Positions 51,228 through 60,436 of a stretch of DNA of 64,000 bases are shown piece by piece. The notes under the pieces were generated by a model. The model was not told the DNA's origin and did no database searches. It worked only from the letters and a program-made list of their open reading frames with translations. Origin of the DNA: JBIQJD01 sp044507695 (GTDB taxonomy: Bacteria; Bacteroidota; Ignavibacteria; Ignavibacteriales; Ignavibacteriaceae); the NCBI GenBank assembly GCA_044507695.1, contig JBIQJD010000007.1:124001-188000 (forward strand), written 5' to 3'. Both the position numbers and the translations under genes were made by a program. The stretch's first letter is position 1. Each line of letters opens with the position of its first letter.

Positions 51228-54200
51228 CTAAAGTTTCCGGGCAATTACAAGCACAGATTTAAAAGTTTCAATTGAACCGGAATTATCATTTAAAGCTTCC
51301 AGGAAAATGATATAAATTCCCATTCTTAATGGCGAGCCTGATTCATCGAGCCCATCAAAAATTACAGAGCCGGATGAACCGCTTCCGCTGTTGTTCAACA
51401 GTGTTCTAACAAGCCGGCCCTGGCTGTCATAAATTTTTATTCTTACCTGTGCAACCTGTTGAGTCAGAGAATAATTGAATATTGTAAAATCCTCAAAGCC
51501 GTCATTATCGGGGGAGAATGGATTTGGTGAGATTGAAATTCCAGATGTGCTGTTTTCATTTTTTGTATAGATGCTGTTGGTTCGCGCAGGAGTTCCCCCA
51601 AGCGGATCAACAGAACTATTCCAGTTTGCAGCATCGTTTGCATTTAAATAAGGATTAACTCTTTCCAGTGATATATTTTTTGTTGATGTAAGATTTTTGT
51701 TATGCCATTTATCAGAATAATTAATTGAATCAATAACATTTCCTCTTATATCTTTAAGATAAATTATTTCTCCGGATGCTGATAATCCAAATGAAGAAAC
51801 ATTTACCACATTTATGTTTTCATTAGCTGATAAATTATACTTCATCAAAACAGTGGAATCAGCGGCAAGCAGAAAATATTTTTCCGGCGGAAGTATAAAT
51901 CCTGTTTCAAATAATTTAAATGAACTTCCCGAAGCATCTTCTAATTTCCAACCGCCAATGTTTACTGAATCAGTTGAAGCATTATAAAATTCTACAAACT
52001 CATTGTTATCGGTATCAGGATCAAACATAATTTCATTAATGGTTAACTGATTTCTCACTCCGGGCTTGGTATCAACAACAGAATTTGATTTCCCGGGAGT
52101 ACTTTTTAATTTTGATAAACTACTTGTCCAGTTGCTGCTGTCATTCGTTGCTCCGGTAAATGAAATTCTTTCTAGTGAACTTCCGTTTCTGCCTCCCCAT
52201 TTTGAATTATATTTTAGACTATCAATTATTCCGTTTCTGAAATCATAAATTACAACACCATCTGTGGAACTGCTTAATGAACCAAAGCTGCTTATTATAA
52301 TTTTTGTTTCAAGATCAGGATGATAATTATAAAAGGATGTATCTCTGCAAATAATAAAATACTCACCGGCACCAATGTATAAATCATAATTAGTAATGAA
52401 ACTTTTGCCCGGTGAAGGAAGAATATCGCTGACAGACCAATCTTTCAGATTAATAGAATCATCAGAAACATTAACAAACTCAATCCATTCAGGTTCACCG
52501 TTTTCAGGTTCATACATAACTTCACTAATTAAAATTTTACCGCCTTGAATTCCGGGCTCAATTGATTTTTCAATATAATTATTCAATGTATCTTCATCAC
52601 CGGATTGAACAATTCTTACTGCGGCAAGAATTTTATTTTGTATCTGAGAAATAGCAGAAGCAGAAGTTACTGTAACAGAATCATCTGCTTCAAAAAATGA
52701 AATGGTTTGTGCATCAAGCAGAAGATCAACAACGTTATTGGAATCAGTATCAATAATAAATTGAACGGAAATATTTTCTGCGGCAGAAGATCCGAAATTT
52801 TTAATCTTTGCAGAGATAAATACATCATCACCGGGAACAGGAAAACGCGGGTTGAAAGAAATCTCTGCTGCCGCTGCATCAATTTGTTTTGGTGTAATGC
52901 TGTTGATTCTTCCGGGAGTACTGCTTTCAAAATCTTTTGAGCTTCCCCAGTTTTGCAGCAGTGCTGATGGTGCATTTAATGAAATTCGTTCAATTGAAAA
53001 TCCGCTGTTAACAGAGATGTTTGTATTGTAAAAAACGGAATCAATCGTTTGTCCCTGTTTATCTTTTAAAACCAAACCATCTGCATCATTATTCAATCCC
53101 GCAAAATTCTGTTTAGCTAAAGGAGATGGAATGATACGGTGATAATTTAAAATTGATGAATCTTTTGTGATTACAAGATAAGATTCCGGCTGAATGAAAA
53201 CATCCGTTGTTATTTTGAATGAAGCGGGATTTGTTAAAACATCACTGATTGTCCAGCCATTTAAATTAATTATTTCATCTGATGTGTTATAAATTTCAAA
53301 CCACTCGGGCTCGCCGCCGGTTGGCAGAAACATTATTTCATTAATCAGAACTACAGAAGCGGGATAACCTGCTTCAATAACTTTATAAGTATGATTATTG
53401 CTTGTGTCTTCATCTGATTCCCAAATCGCATTAACAAAAACTGCTTCGGGCTTATCTAAATTTTCAATAACATAATTGAATTGAATTATTGTTGAATCTC
53501 CGCTTGCCAGAATAATTGCCGCTGTTGTTTCAACTTGTAAATCAGGAACTGAATCAAGATTACTGTCCTTAAAAAGCTGAAGATAAAATTCTGCGCTGCT
53601 TTTTCCTGAATTTTTAATCTTCGCTGAGATGTTAATATTATCTCCTTTGATTGGAAATTCCGGATGAGTAATTATCTCCGCTGTTTCAATATCATATTCT
53701 TTTTGAGTCACAGAATTTATAAAACCGGGAGTTCCGCCGGATAAATTTTTTGTTGTACTCCAGTTTGTTGAATCAATGGAAGATTCCAGTGGATCAATTC
53801 GTTCAAGAGATTTGCCGTTTGTTCCTCCCCATGTTGATTTGTATTCAAGCGAATCAATTGTTCTGTTGAGTGAATCAATCAGAATAATTTTATCTGCACT
53901 GTTATTCAATGCAGGAAAACTGCTGATCAGAATTTTTGAAGTAATGTTGAACGAATCAGCAATTGAACTATCGGCGGCAATAACTAAGTATTCGCCGGTA
54001 TTTAAAAATATATTCCCGGATTTTAGAGTTGTTGTGTCTGAATTATCAGCAATCTTATATCCGTTTAAAAAAATCTGTTTGCTGCTTTTGTTAAATAGTT
54101 CAATCCATTCCGGCTCACCGGCAGAAGGTGCGTACATAATTTCATTTATGATAAGATCATTTCTTACTTCATTAATTTCTGCACCGGTAATAATTTTAAT

Positions 54201-55886
54201 TCCAATATTGTTGGATTGATCTTCATCTGCGGGAAAATTAATTACAACAATAAAAATGTTTTTCCCCGAATTAATTACTCCGGTAGTAAATTCTATTTCA
54301 ACACTATCCCCGGGAGCTAATGATGAAATATTTTTTTGATCAATCATTTCTTCCGATTCAGGAATTGAATCTTTATCCGAATCATAAAAAAATTGAACAG
54401 TGAAATTATCACTCTGCTGAAGTCCGTTATTTTTTACTATGGAATTTATAGTAGTGCTTTCGCCAGCCACAACAAAATCATTTGGGGATTTAAGGTTTGA
54501 AATTAATAGATCATAATTTTTTGGAGTGATTGAATTTATTGTTCCTGGCGTTGCCTTGTTTAAACTTGTTGAAGTTTCCCAATTATCTGCTGAAGTTGAA
54601 AGAAGTTCTGTTGAAATTCTTTCCAATGATTTTCCACCTGAATTTCCTCCCCACTCAGGAAGGTATGATAATGAATCAACAATAAAAAATGATGAATCTT
54701 TTAAAACAACAGCATCACCACCATTGTTAAGAGCGGGCAGATTAACTGTAATTATTTTTGATTTAACATGGTAGAAATTTAAAATTGAAGAATCTCTGCT
54801 GATTACCAAAAAAGAATCGGGCTGCAGAAAAACTTCCGGCAGAATTACAGAGGTTGAATTATCACCAATCCTCCAGCGGTTTAAATTGATAGTTGCATCA
54901 CTCCGGTTAAACAGTTCAACCCATTCAGGCTCACCTGATGAAGGAGCGTACATTATTTCATTTATTACAATATCATTATAAGCAGCTGCCGGAGAATGAA
55001 CATTGAAAATTAATGCTGAAGAATTGTTAACGGTGTTTTCATCATTTTCATATTCAACCAAAGCAATGATTTGATAGCTACCTGCCGGAACTGCACTCCA
55101 GTTGTATACATAAAGAATTGAATCGCCCGATGATAAATTATTGTATTCTTCTGATGCTAATAATTCATCATTTTCACCTGTGAAATTTTTATTTAAATCA
55201 TTAAATAAATTCAGCGTAAAATTTTGAGCTGTTTGTGAGCCGTTATTTTTCACAGAGATATTTATTTCAATATCATCACCGTTAAAAGGATTGACTGGTT
55301 GAATATTAATTTTTGAAACAAGCAGATCATAATTTAAAGGCGAAACAGAATTCCGGAATCCCGGTGTTCCGTTTGGAACTAATGAATTTGTCCAGTTAGA
55401 TTCTGAATCATCCTTATTTAAAATTATTTTTTCATCAGAAAAAGAAGAAGTGTTATTTGCACTATAAGTATAAACAGCAAGAGTATCATCAGAATTATTA
55501 AGAAGGGAAATTTGCCTGCCTGTTGTATTTGCCATTCCCGATGAACCAAATGCGTTATCGCTGATCTTAAGAATTAATGCTGAGGGTGGAATTAACGAAT
55601 TGTAAATTCCGGATTCCAAAACATAATCGCCTTCAAAAATTACCGCGAATGTACCAGGTGCAAGAATCGTTGAACTCCCGGTAATAACATCTGCTGCAGA
55701 TGTGTAATATTTAATTTTGAATCCGTTAAGATCAACCGCTTCAGTTCCGGCGTTATATAATTCTATAAATTCATTATTACCGCTTACAGGATTAAACATT
55801 ATTTCTGATAATACAATATCAGATCCTGTTTGGGCAAATACCAAAAATCCCTGAATGAAAATCAGGAGAATGAAAAATTTTTTCAC
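51228..55886 (-). CDS. Giant secreted lamin-tail/CARDB repeat protein with FlgD-like C-terminus
   Basis: The 1552-residue protein has a signal peptide (ILLIFIQGFLVFAQ). Six lamin-tail domains are visible, each opening like INEIMYAPSSGEPEWVELFN (near residues 22, 308, 582, 852, 1125, 1287). CARDB-like Ig modules (for example GDDIEINISVKNNGSQTA) follow domains 1-4; domains 5 and 6 are adjacent. The end (about 1450-1552: ISPNPFSPDNDGFEDFTIFNYSL, VRIKIYDSQGRLVRTL, GIYIIFLEA) is a FlgD-Ig-like domain typical of cell-surface proteins of Bacteroidota relatives, which often are type IX secretion cargo. No catalytic motif is seen. Likely role: adhesion or surface layer. It is single-gene or follows the lipoprotein gene. 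Confidence 0.92.
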   Translation of the reverse strand: MKKFFILLIFIQGFLVFAQTGSDIVLSEIMFNPVSGNNEFIELYNAGTEAVDLNGFKIKYYTSAADVITGSSTILAPGTFAVIFEGDYVLESGIYNSLIPPSALILKISDNAFGSSGMANTTGRQISLLNNSDDTLAVYTYSANNTSSFSDEKIILNKDDSESNWTNSLVPNGTPGFRNSVSPLNYDLLVSKINIQPVNPFNGDDIEINISVKNNGSQTAQNFTLNLFNDLNKNFTGENDELLASEEYNNLSSGDSILYVYNWSAVPAGSYQIIALVEYENDENTVNNSSALIFNVHSPAAAYNDIVINEIMYAPSSGEPEWVELFNRSDATINLNRWRIGDNSTSVILPEVFLQPDSFLVISRDSSILNFYHVKSKIITVNLPALNNGGDAVVLKDSSFFIVDSLSYLPEWGGNSGGKSLERISTELLSTSADNWETSTSLNKATPGTINSITPKNYDLLISNLKSPNDFVVAGESTTINSIVKNNGLQQSDNFTVQFFYDSDKDSIPESEEMIDQKNISSLAPGDSVEIEFTTGVINSGKNIFIVVINFPADEDQSNNIGIKIITGAEINEVRNDLIINEIMYAPSAGEPEWIELFNKSSKQIFLNGYKIADNSDTTTLKSGNIFLNTGEYLVIAADSSIADSFNITSKILISSFPALNNSADKIILIDSLNRTIDSLEYKSTWGGTNGKSLERIDPLESSIDSTNWSTTKNLSGGTPGFINSVTQKEYDIETAEIITHPEFPIKGDNINISAKIKNSGKSSAEFYLQLFKDSNLDSVPDLQVETTAAIILASGDSTIIQFNYVIENLDKPEAVFVNAIWESDEDTSNNHTYKVIEAGYPASVVLINEIMFLPTGGEPEWFEIYNTSDEIINLNGWTISDVLTNPASFKITTDVFIQPESYLVITKDSSILNYHRIIPSPLAKQNFAGLNNDADGLVLKDKQGQTIDSVFYNTNISVNSGFSIERISLNAPSALLQNWGSSKDFESSTPGRINSITPKQIDAAAAEISFNPRFPVPGDDVFISAKIKNFGSSAAENISVQFIIDTDSNNVVDLLLDAQTISFFEADDSVTVTSASAISQIQNKILAAVRIVQSGDEDTLNNYIEKSIEPGIQGGKILISEVMYEPENGEPEWIEFVNVSDDSINLKDWSVSDILPSPGKSFITNYDLYIGAGEYFIICRDTSFYNYHPDLETKIIISSFGSLSSSTDGVVIYDFRNGIIDSLKYNSKWGGRNGSSLERISFTGATNDSSNWTSSLSKLKSTPGKSNSVVDTKPGVRNQLTINEIMFDPDTDNNEFVEFYNASTDSVNIGGWKLEDASGSSFKLFETGFILPPEKYFLLAADSTVLMKYNLSANENINVVNVSSFGLSASGEIIYLKDIRGNVIDSINYSDKWHNKNLTSTKNISLERVNPYLNANDAANWNSSVDPLGGTPARTNSIYTKNENSTSGISISPNPFSPDNDGFEDFTIFNYSLTQQVAQVRIKIYDSQGRLVRTLLNNSGSGSSGSVIFDGLDESGSPLRMGIYIIFLEALNDNSGSIETFKSVLVIARKL

Positions 55887-55982
55887 GAAAAATTATTAGT
55901 TAGTTAAGGCGAAACGGTTTTTCATTCATGATGAATGAAGCGAATCTTAAATGATAAAAAAAATGTACTTTAAAAATTGTAA

Positions 55983-56777
55983 TTAAGGCTCAGCGCCTAA
56001 CTGCCACGTATAAAAGGCATCTCCTTTGGTGGTAAAAAGTGCAATTGAGAGAGGTGAATTCTTACCGTACCATTTAATTAAATCTCTTAATTTTTGTATG
56101 TCATCATTAAAGATATACGCAAACGAGCGTACGTTTTCTGTTCCAGGTTCCTCGTACGTGTGAATTGCGCCGGATGAATCAACTTCAAAATATGTGTATT
56201 CGCCTGGTACAAAATCATATTCCTGCGCGCCTAATATTTTTAATGAATCAAAAAATGGCTCTACCTGTTTAACTACAAAAGAATCAGATGAGAAACCAAC
56301 ATGTCCCCATATCCCGTTTTCCGGAATTCTATTTAACACGGGATTAACAAGTTCAATCCATGCTCGTGAACTGTCCAGAATTTTAAATTCTTCATTAGAA
56401 ATTATCAGCGGCGCCTGCATAACACTTTCATTTACCAGGAATTGAATTGTGTAATTACCGGGAAGCAGTGAACCCAAATTTACTTTGGCTTTTGCCGGGC
56501 CAATTCCGGTTGCACATGTTGATGGCTCAATTATGTGAGTGAAATTTACATCAATAACATTTCCGTTTTTTTGATACTGATATGCAATGCTGTAATTGGA
56601 ACAGTTATAATTTGAATCCGTTTCTGCTTCAAGAACAAACTTTCTGCCATCATTTGAAATTTCTTCTTTTAAAGTTAAAAGAACATTCGAGTCAATTCTG
56701 ACATTTTCAACAACTGTATCTGTAGCGCAGCCGGCTATTAACAAAACAATAAAAAAGATGGCAAATGAACTTTTCAT
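55983..56777 (-). CDS. Hypothetical lipoprotein
   Basis: The 264-residue protein is not recognised. The signal peptide ends in lipobox LIAGC (FAIFFIVLLIAGCATD), so it is lipid-anchored. The rest looks like a beta-rich soluble domain: an Ig-like stretch (FVLEAETDSNYNCSNYSIAYQYQ, LLPGNYTIQFLVNES) followed by a unit with RIPENGIWGHVGFSSDSFVVKQ and a C-terminal region ending FYTWQLGAEP. No catalytic residues stand out. It is followed by the lamin-tail gene after 96 bp, which includes a small palindrome (55921-55939), so they could be linked. Confidence 0.75.
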   Translation of the reverse strand: MKSSFAIFFIVLLIAGCATDTVVENVRIDSNVLLTLKEEISNDGRKFVLEAETDSNYNCSNYSIAYQYQKNGNVIDVNFTHIIEPSTCATGIGPAKAKVNLGSLLPGNYTIQFLVNESVMQAPLIISNEEFKILDSSRAWIELVNPVLNRIPENGIWGHVGFSSDSFVVKQVEPFFDSLKILGAQEYDFVPGEYTYFEVDSSGAIHTYEEPGTENVRSFAYIFNDDIQKLRDLIKWYGKNSPLSIALFTTKGDAFYTWQLGAEP

Positions 56778-56849
56778 TTCTATCCTTTAATTAAATGCGT
56801 ATACAAAAAAACTTAAATTTTTAAGAAAGTAGCAAGCCAAAGATGATAT

Positions 56850-57614
56850 TTATTTTGAAGCTGCAGTTAATGCAAAAAGATCAAATAATTTATTCGGCAG
56901 CAATTTTAAAATTTTAGCTCCCAGCACTGTGGGAAGCGGAAACTCAATTACAGACTTTTCTTTTTTAATGCCGTTAAAAATTATTTTTGCGGCTTTATCT
57001 GGATTCATAAGAAACGGCATTTTAAATCGGTTTTTAGCTGTCATCGGAGTTCTGACAAATCCGGGTTTAACGGTTATAATTTTTACATTATATTTTTTCA
57101 ATTCAATCCGCCAGCTTTCAAGAAGCAAAGTTGCTGCAGCTTTACTTGAACAATAAATTCCGCTTCCGGGAAACCCTCTTGTATCGGCTAAGCTTGATAC
57201 ACCAACAATTACTCCATTTTTTCTTTCTTTAAAATCATGCAGTAAGTTTTCTATGAAGTAAATAAAACTTAACACATTTACTTTGTAAGTTAATTCAGCA
57301 TTTTCAACATTAAATTCTTCAATTGGATTCCTGAAACTTACTCCGGCGTTTAAAATGGCAACATCAATTCCACCAAATTTATCTTTAATAAATTTTGTTG
57401 ATTCATTCACCTGTGTTTTATCTGTAACATCACATTTTAATGGGAGAATAACCGAGCCGGATTTTCTTAAATCATCCGCTAAAGCATTAAGTTTATCTTC
57501 TCTTCTTGCAAGCAGTGCAATTTTGCAGCTTTCTTTTGCAAATAATTTTGCCAGTTCAAAACCAATTCCGCTGGAAGCGCCTGTAATTAAAATTGTTTTT
57601 TCAGAAAATTCCAT
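56850..57614 (-). CDS. Short-chain dehydrogenase/reductase
   Basis: The 254-residue protein is a classical SDR: TGASSGIG (11-18) for cofactor binding, LKCDVTD, ILNAGVS (NAG motif), the catalytic Ser in VGVSSLADTRG, YCSSKAA (Y-x-x-x-K) and PGFVRTPM. The arginine-rich loop LLARREDKL after strand 2 favours NADP(H). The substrate cannot be read; many relatives of this length act on 3-oxoacyl or steroid-like lipids. It is divergent from the DUF3109-rpoN operon. Confidence 0.95.
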   Translation of the reverse strand: MEFSEKTILITGASSGIGFELAKLFAKESCKIALLARREDKLNALADDLRKSGSVILPLKCDVTDKTQVNESTKFIKDKFGGIDVAILNAGVSFRNPIEEFNVENAELTYKVNVLSFIYFIENLLHDFKERKNGVIVGVSSLADTRGFPGSGIYCSSKAAATLLLESWRIELKKYNVKIITVKPGFVRTPMTAKNRFKMPFLMNPDKAAKIIFNGIKKEKSVIEFPLPTVLGAKILKLLPNKLFDLFALTAASK

Positions 57615-57662
57615 TCTAATTCTTAAGAAAGTTTGAATTTAATTGATGAAAGCTAAAAACGA

Positions 57663-57692
57663 TTGAAAAATTTTGTAAAGATATGATAAAAT
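57663..57692 (+). promoter_or_regulatory. Possible sigma-70-type promoter of the DUF3109-rpoN operon
   Basis: TTGAAA (57663-57668) and TAAAAT (57687-57692) are 18 bases apart, pointing at the operon that starts at 57761. The region is AT-rich, so similar matches are expected by chance and related bacteria may use other consensus sequences. Confidence 0.3.
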
Positions 57693-57760
57693 TATTATAC
57701 AGGTTCAATTATCTTTTCAATTACTAAAGTAATTATTATCTTTCAGCAAAAATTATTCCA

Positions 57761-58330
57761 ATGTTTGTCAGCAATATTATAGCTATAGAAGACGTATTAG
57801 TTAGTCCTGAAATAGTTGAAAAAGAATTTGAATGTGATTTAAAAGTATGCAAAGGCGCATGTTGTACACTGGAAAGTGAATACGGAGCACCCGTTTTACC
57901 CGAAGAAGTCAAAGAAATTGAGAATATTCTTGATATTGTAAAAGAAAATCTTCCGCAGGAACATGTTGAAGAAATTGAATTAAACGGGTTTTATGAGGTT
58001 AAAGATGGGGAATTGATGATAAAAAGTGTAAACAACCGCTCCTGTGTTTTTGTTTATTTTGATGGCAATATTGCAAAATGCGGAATTGAAAAGGCTTTTT
58101 TTGAAGGGAAAGTTAAATTCAGAAAACCGATTTCCTGTCATCTTTTTCCAATTAGAGTTGGAAAATTTGGCGGGGATGTTTTACGGTTTGAAAAATTTTC
58201 TGAATGTAAACCGGCAATTGAAAAGGGTTCTAAAACCAAAACCAAAATTGTTGATTTCTGTAAAGAATCGTTAATCCGCTTGTACGGAAAAAATTGGTAT
58301 TTAAAATTAAAGGAAATAAACAGTAAATAA
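57761..58330 (+). CDS. DUF3109 (Cys-rich, possible metal-cluster) protein
   Basis: The 189-residue protein matches DUF3109: FECDLKVCKGACCTLESEYGAPV with clustered Cys, SCVFVYFDGNIAKCGIEKAF, FRKPISCHLFPIRV and FSECKPA. Six or more spaced Cys suggest a zinc or Fe-S cluster, as in the related YkgJ CxxCxxCC proteins. No reaction is known. Its stop overlaps the rpoN start by one base (TAATG), so it is translationally coupled to sigma-54 and is the first gene of the operon. Confidence 0.92.
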   Translation: MFVSNIIAIEDVLVSPEIVEKEFECDLKVCKGACCTLESEYGAPVLPEEVKEIENILDIVKENLPQEHVEEIELNGFYEVKDGELMIKSVNNRSCVFVYFDGNIAKCGIEKAFFEGKVKFRKPISCHLFPIRVGKFGGDVLRFEKFSECKPAIEKGSKTKTKIVDFCKESLIRLYGKNWYLKLKEINSK

Positions 58331-59790
58331 TGTTATCGTTAAGTCAAAGATTATCACAACAACAGAAATTATCACCGCAGCAGATCCAGTATCAAAAACT
58401 GCTTCAGTTAAATACACTTGCTCTTGAACAAAGAATTAAAAATGAACTGGAAATAAATCCTATTCTTGAGGAAGTAATGGAAGAAGAACCGGAAATGCTC
58501 CAGGATCAGCTTGAAAAAGATAAGAAGGATGAAAATGAAGAGGAATTTGAAGAGTACAACAAGGATGATGAATTTGAAATAGAAGACTTCATGAATGATT
58601 ATGAAGGTGATTATGAAGTTGAGCGGGCAAATAAAAGCAGCGATGATGAAGTTTACCAGCCTCTCGCACAAGCAAGACAATCTTTAACTGAACACCTGCG
58701 CAGCCAGCTGCAACTGCTCAATCTTGATGATGATCTTTACATGCTTGGTGAAGAGATTATCGGAAATCTGGATGAAGACGGATATCTTAAAAGATCAATT
58801 GAAGAGATTGTTAATGAACTTGCAATGTTTGAGAATGTGATTATACCGATTGAAAAAGCAGAGGAAATTTTAAAAGAGATTCAAACATTTGATCCTGTTG
58901 GAATTGCAGCACGAAGTCTACAGGAATGTTTGTTGATTCAGCTAAAACATTCATCTCACGATCCTTACTACAAATACTTAGCCGGAGAACTGCTTAATAA
59001 TTATTTTGATGATTTTGCCAAACGCAGATTTGAAGCAATTAAGCAGAAAATGAATCTTACCGATGAAAGTTTAAAAGCTACAGTTGAATTGATTCAGAGC
59101 CTTAACCCGAAACCGGGAGAAGGAAATATTGAATCGGCAGAAATGAATCAGATTACACCTGATTTTATTATTGAAAAATCTGATGATAATTTTATAATCA
59201 CTTTGAATGATAAGAGTGTTCCTTCGGTTACAGTAAGCAAAACCTATCTTGAAATGTTTCAGAACGGCAAACGCGGCAAGAAGAATGACCGCGAGAAAAA
59301 CACATATAAATTTTTAAGAGAAAAATTTGAATCTGCAAAATGGTTTATTGCCTGCATTCAGCAGAGAAGAGAAACGCTGATGAAAATAATGCAGGCAATT
59401 CTTGAGAAGCAGTACGAATTTTTTGATAAAGGTCCAAAGTTTCTCAAACCGATGATTTATAAGGATATTGCTGAAGAAATACAGATGGATATTTCAACAA
59501 TCAGCCGCGTGGTTAATGGTAAGTATGTTCAAAGCCCGATGGGAATTCATGAACTGAAATATTTTTTCAGTGAAGGATTGAGCACCGATTCAGGTGAAGA
59601 AGTTTCAAACAAACACATTAAAGAACGCCTGAAAGAAATTATTGATGCAGAAGATAAAAGCGCTCCTTACAGTGATGATAAACTGGCAGAAATGTTAAAC
59701 GAAGAAGGAATTCATATTGCGAGACGAACGGTTGCAAAATACCGTGAGCAGCTCCGCCTGCCAATTGCGCGCCTCCGGAAAGAATTATGA
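58330..59790 (+). CDS. rpoN: RNA polymerase sigma-54 factor
   Basis: The 486-residue protein has all sigma-54 regions: a Gln/Leu-rich activator-interacting N-terminus (SQRLSQQQKLSPQQIQYQKLLQLN), an acidic linker (EEEFEEYNKDDEFEIEDFMND), the core-binding domain (DPVGIAARSLQECLLIQL), the HTH (YKDIAEEIQMDISTISRVVNGKYVQSPMGIHELKYFF) and the RpoN box ARRTVAKYRE (464-473). It directs polymerase to -24/-12 promoters and needs AAA+ activators, two of which are encoded in this window (end at 466; 33182-35647). It overlaps DUF3109 by 1 bp and the next gene by 4 bp. Confidence 0.98.
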   Translation: MLSLSQRLSQQQKLSPQQIQYQKLLQLNTLALEQRIKNELEINPILEEVMEEEPEMLQDQLEKDKKDENEEEFEEYNKDDEFEIEDFMNDYEGDYEVERANKSSDDEVYQPLAQARQSLTEHLRSQLQLLNLDDDLYMLGEEIIGNLDEDGYLKRSIEEIVNELAMFENVIIPIEKAEEILKEIQTFDPVGIAARSLQECLLIQLKHSSHDPYYKYLAGELLNNYFDDFAKRRFEAIKQKMNLTDESLKATVELIQSLNPKPGEGNIESAEMNQITPDFIIEKSDDNFIITLNDKSVPSVTVSKTYLEMFQNGKRGKKNDREKNTYKFLREKFESAKWFIACIQQRRETLMKIMQAILEKQYEFFDKGPKFLKPMIYKDIAEEIQMDISTISRVVNGKYVQSPMGIHELKYFFSEGLSTDSGEEVSNKHIKERLKEIIDAEDKSAPYSDDKLAEMLNEEGIHIARRTVAKYREQLRLPIARLRKEL

Positions 59791-60425
59791 TAAACTATGC
59801 CGTAGATGTTTTTCTCATCATTCTGATCTTTTCAATTTTCGGTTACATCCATTCACTTACTGCTTCATTTGAAATTAAGAAAAAACTGTTTGAGCTTGTT
59901 GGAGATAAGATAGCATTCTACCGGCTGGGATTTAATATTCTCTCACTTTTCCTTTTGTATTTAGCATATTTAATTATGCCAAAACCAAATCTTATTATTT
60001 ATGATCTCAATCCTCCTTATGATCTGCTCGTCCTTATTCCGCAGTTTGCCGGACTTGCCGGAATTTTTTGGACGTTCAGATATATTTGCCTGAAAGAATT
60101 TATAGGCATTCAGCAGATTGAAAGATGGTTAAAAAGAAATTATAATTCTGAGGAACTTGATGAACATTATACTTTAAGAATTAATGGGCCTTACAAATTT
60201 GTTCGGCATCCGCTTTATTTTTTTTCAATGATGATCTTGATCTTCCGGCCAATAATGGATTTGTTTTATCTAACCATTTTAATATGCATCATTGCTTATT
60301 TTTATATCGGTTCTGAATATGAAGAAAAAAAGCTGATAAAAATTTTTAATGATGATTATATTAAATACAGAGAAACAATTCCCAGGCTTATTCCGTTAAA
60401 ACCATTTCAACCATACAAATCTTAA
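59787..60425 (+). CDS. Isoprenylcysteine methyltransferase/PEMT-like membrane protein
   Basis: The 212-residue membrane protein has about five helices and the signature GPYKFVRHPLYFFSMMILIF, the RHPxY motif that binds S-adenosylmethionine in the ICMT/phospholipid methyltransferase group, followed by EYEEKKLIKIFNDDYIKYRETIPRLIP near the end. NnrU-like proteins share part of this pattern and cannot be excluded. It starts inside the last codons of rpoN (ATGA overlap), so it is translated with it. The methyl acceptor is unknown. Confidence 0.82.
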   Translation: MINYAVDVFLIILIFSIFGYIHSLTASFEIKKKLFELVGDKIAFYRLGFNILSLFLLYLAYLIMPKPNLIIYDLNPPYDLLVLIPQFAGLAGIFWTFRYICLKEFIGIQQIERWLKRNYNSEELDEHYTLRINGPYKFVRHPLYFFSMMILIFRPIMDLFYLTILICIIAYFYIGSEYEEKKLIKIFNDDYIKYRETIPRLIPLKPFQPYKS

Positions 60426-60436
60426 ATTTACCCGAT

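Noticed and set aside
53776..54219. 147-codon plus-strand open frame
   Set aside because: It is antisense to the lamin-tail repeats and shows no motif or ribosome-binding site; long open antisense frames are expected in repetitive coding DNA.
55921..55939. Palindrome TTCATTCAT/ATGAATGAA upstream of the lamin-tail gene
   Set aside because: It is a low-complexity inverted repeat without T-tract or clear promoter context; noted, but not strong enough to call an operator.
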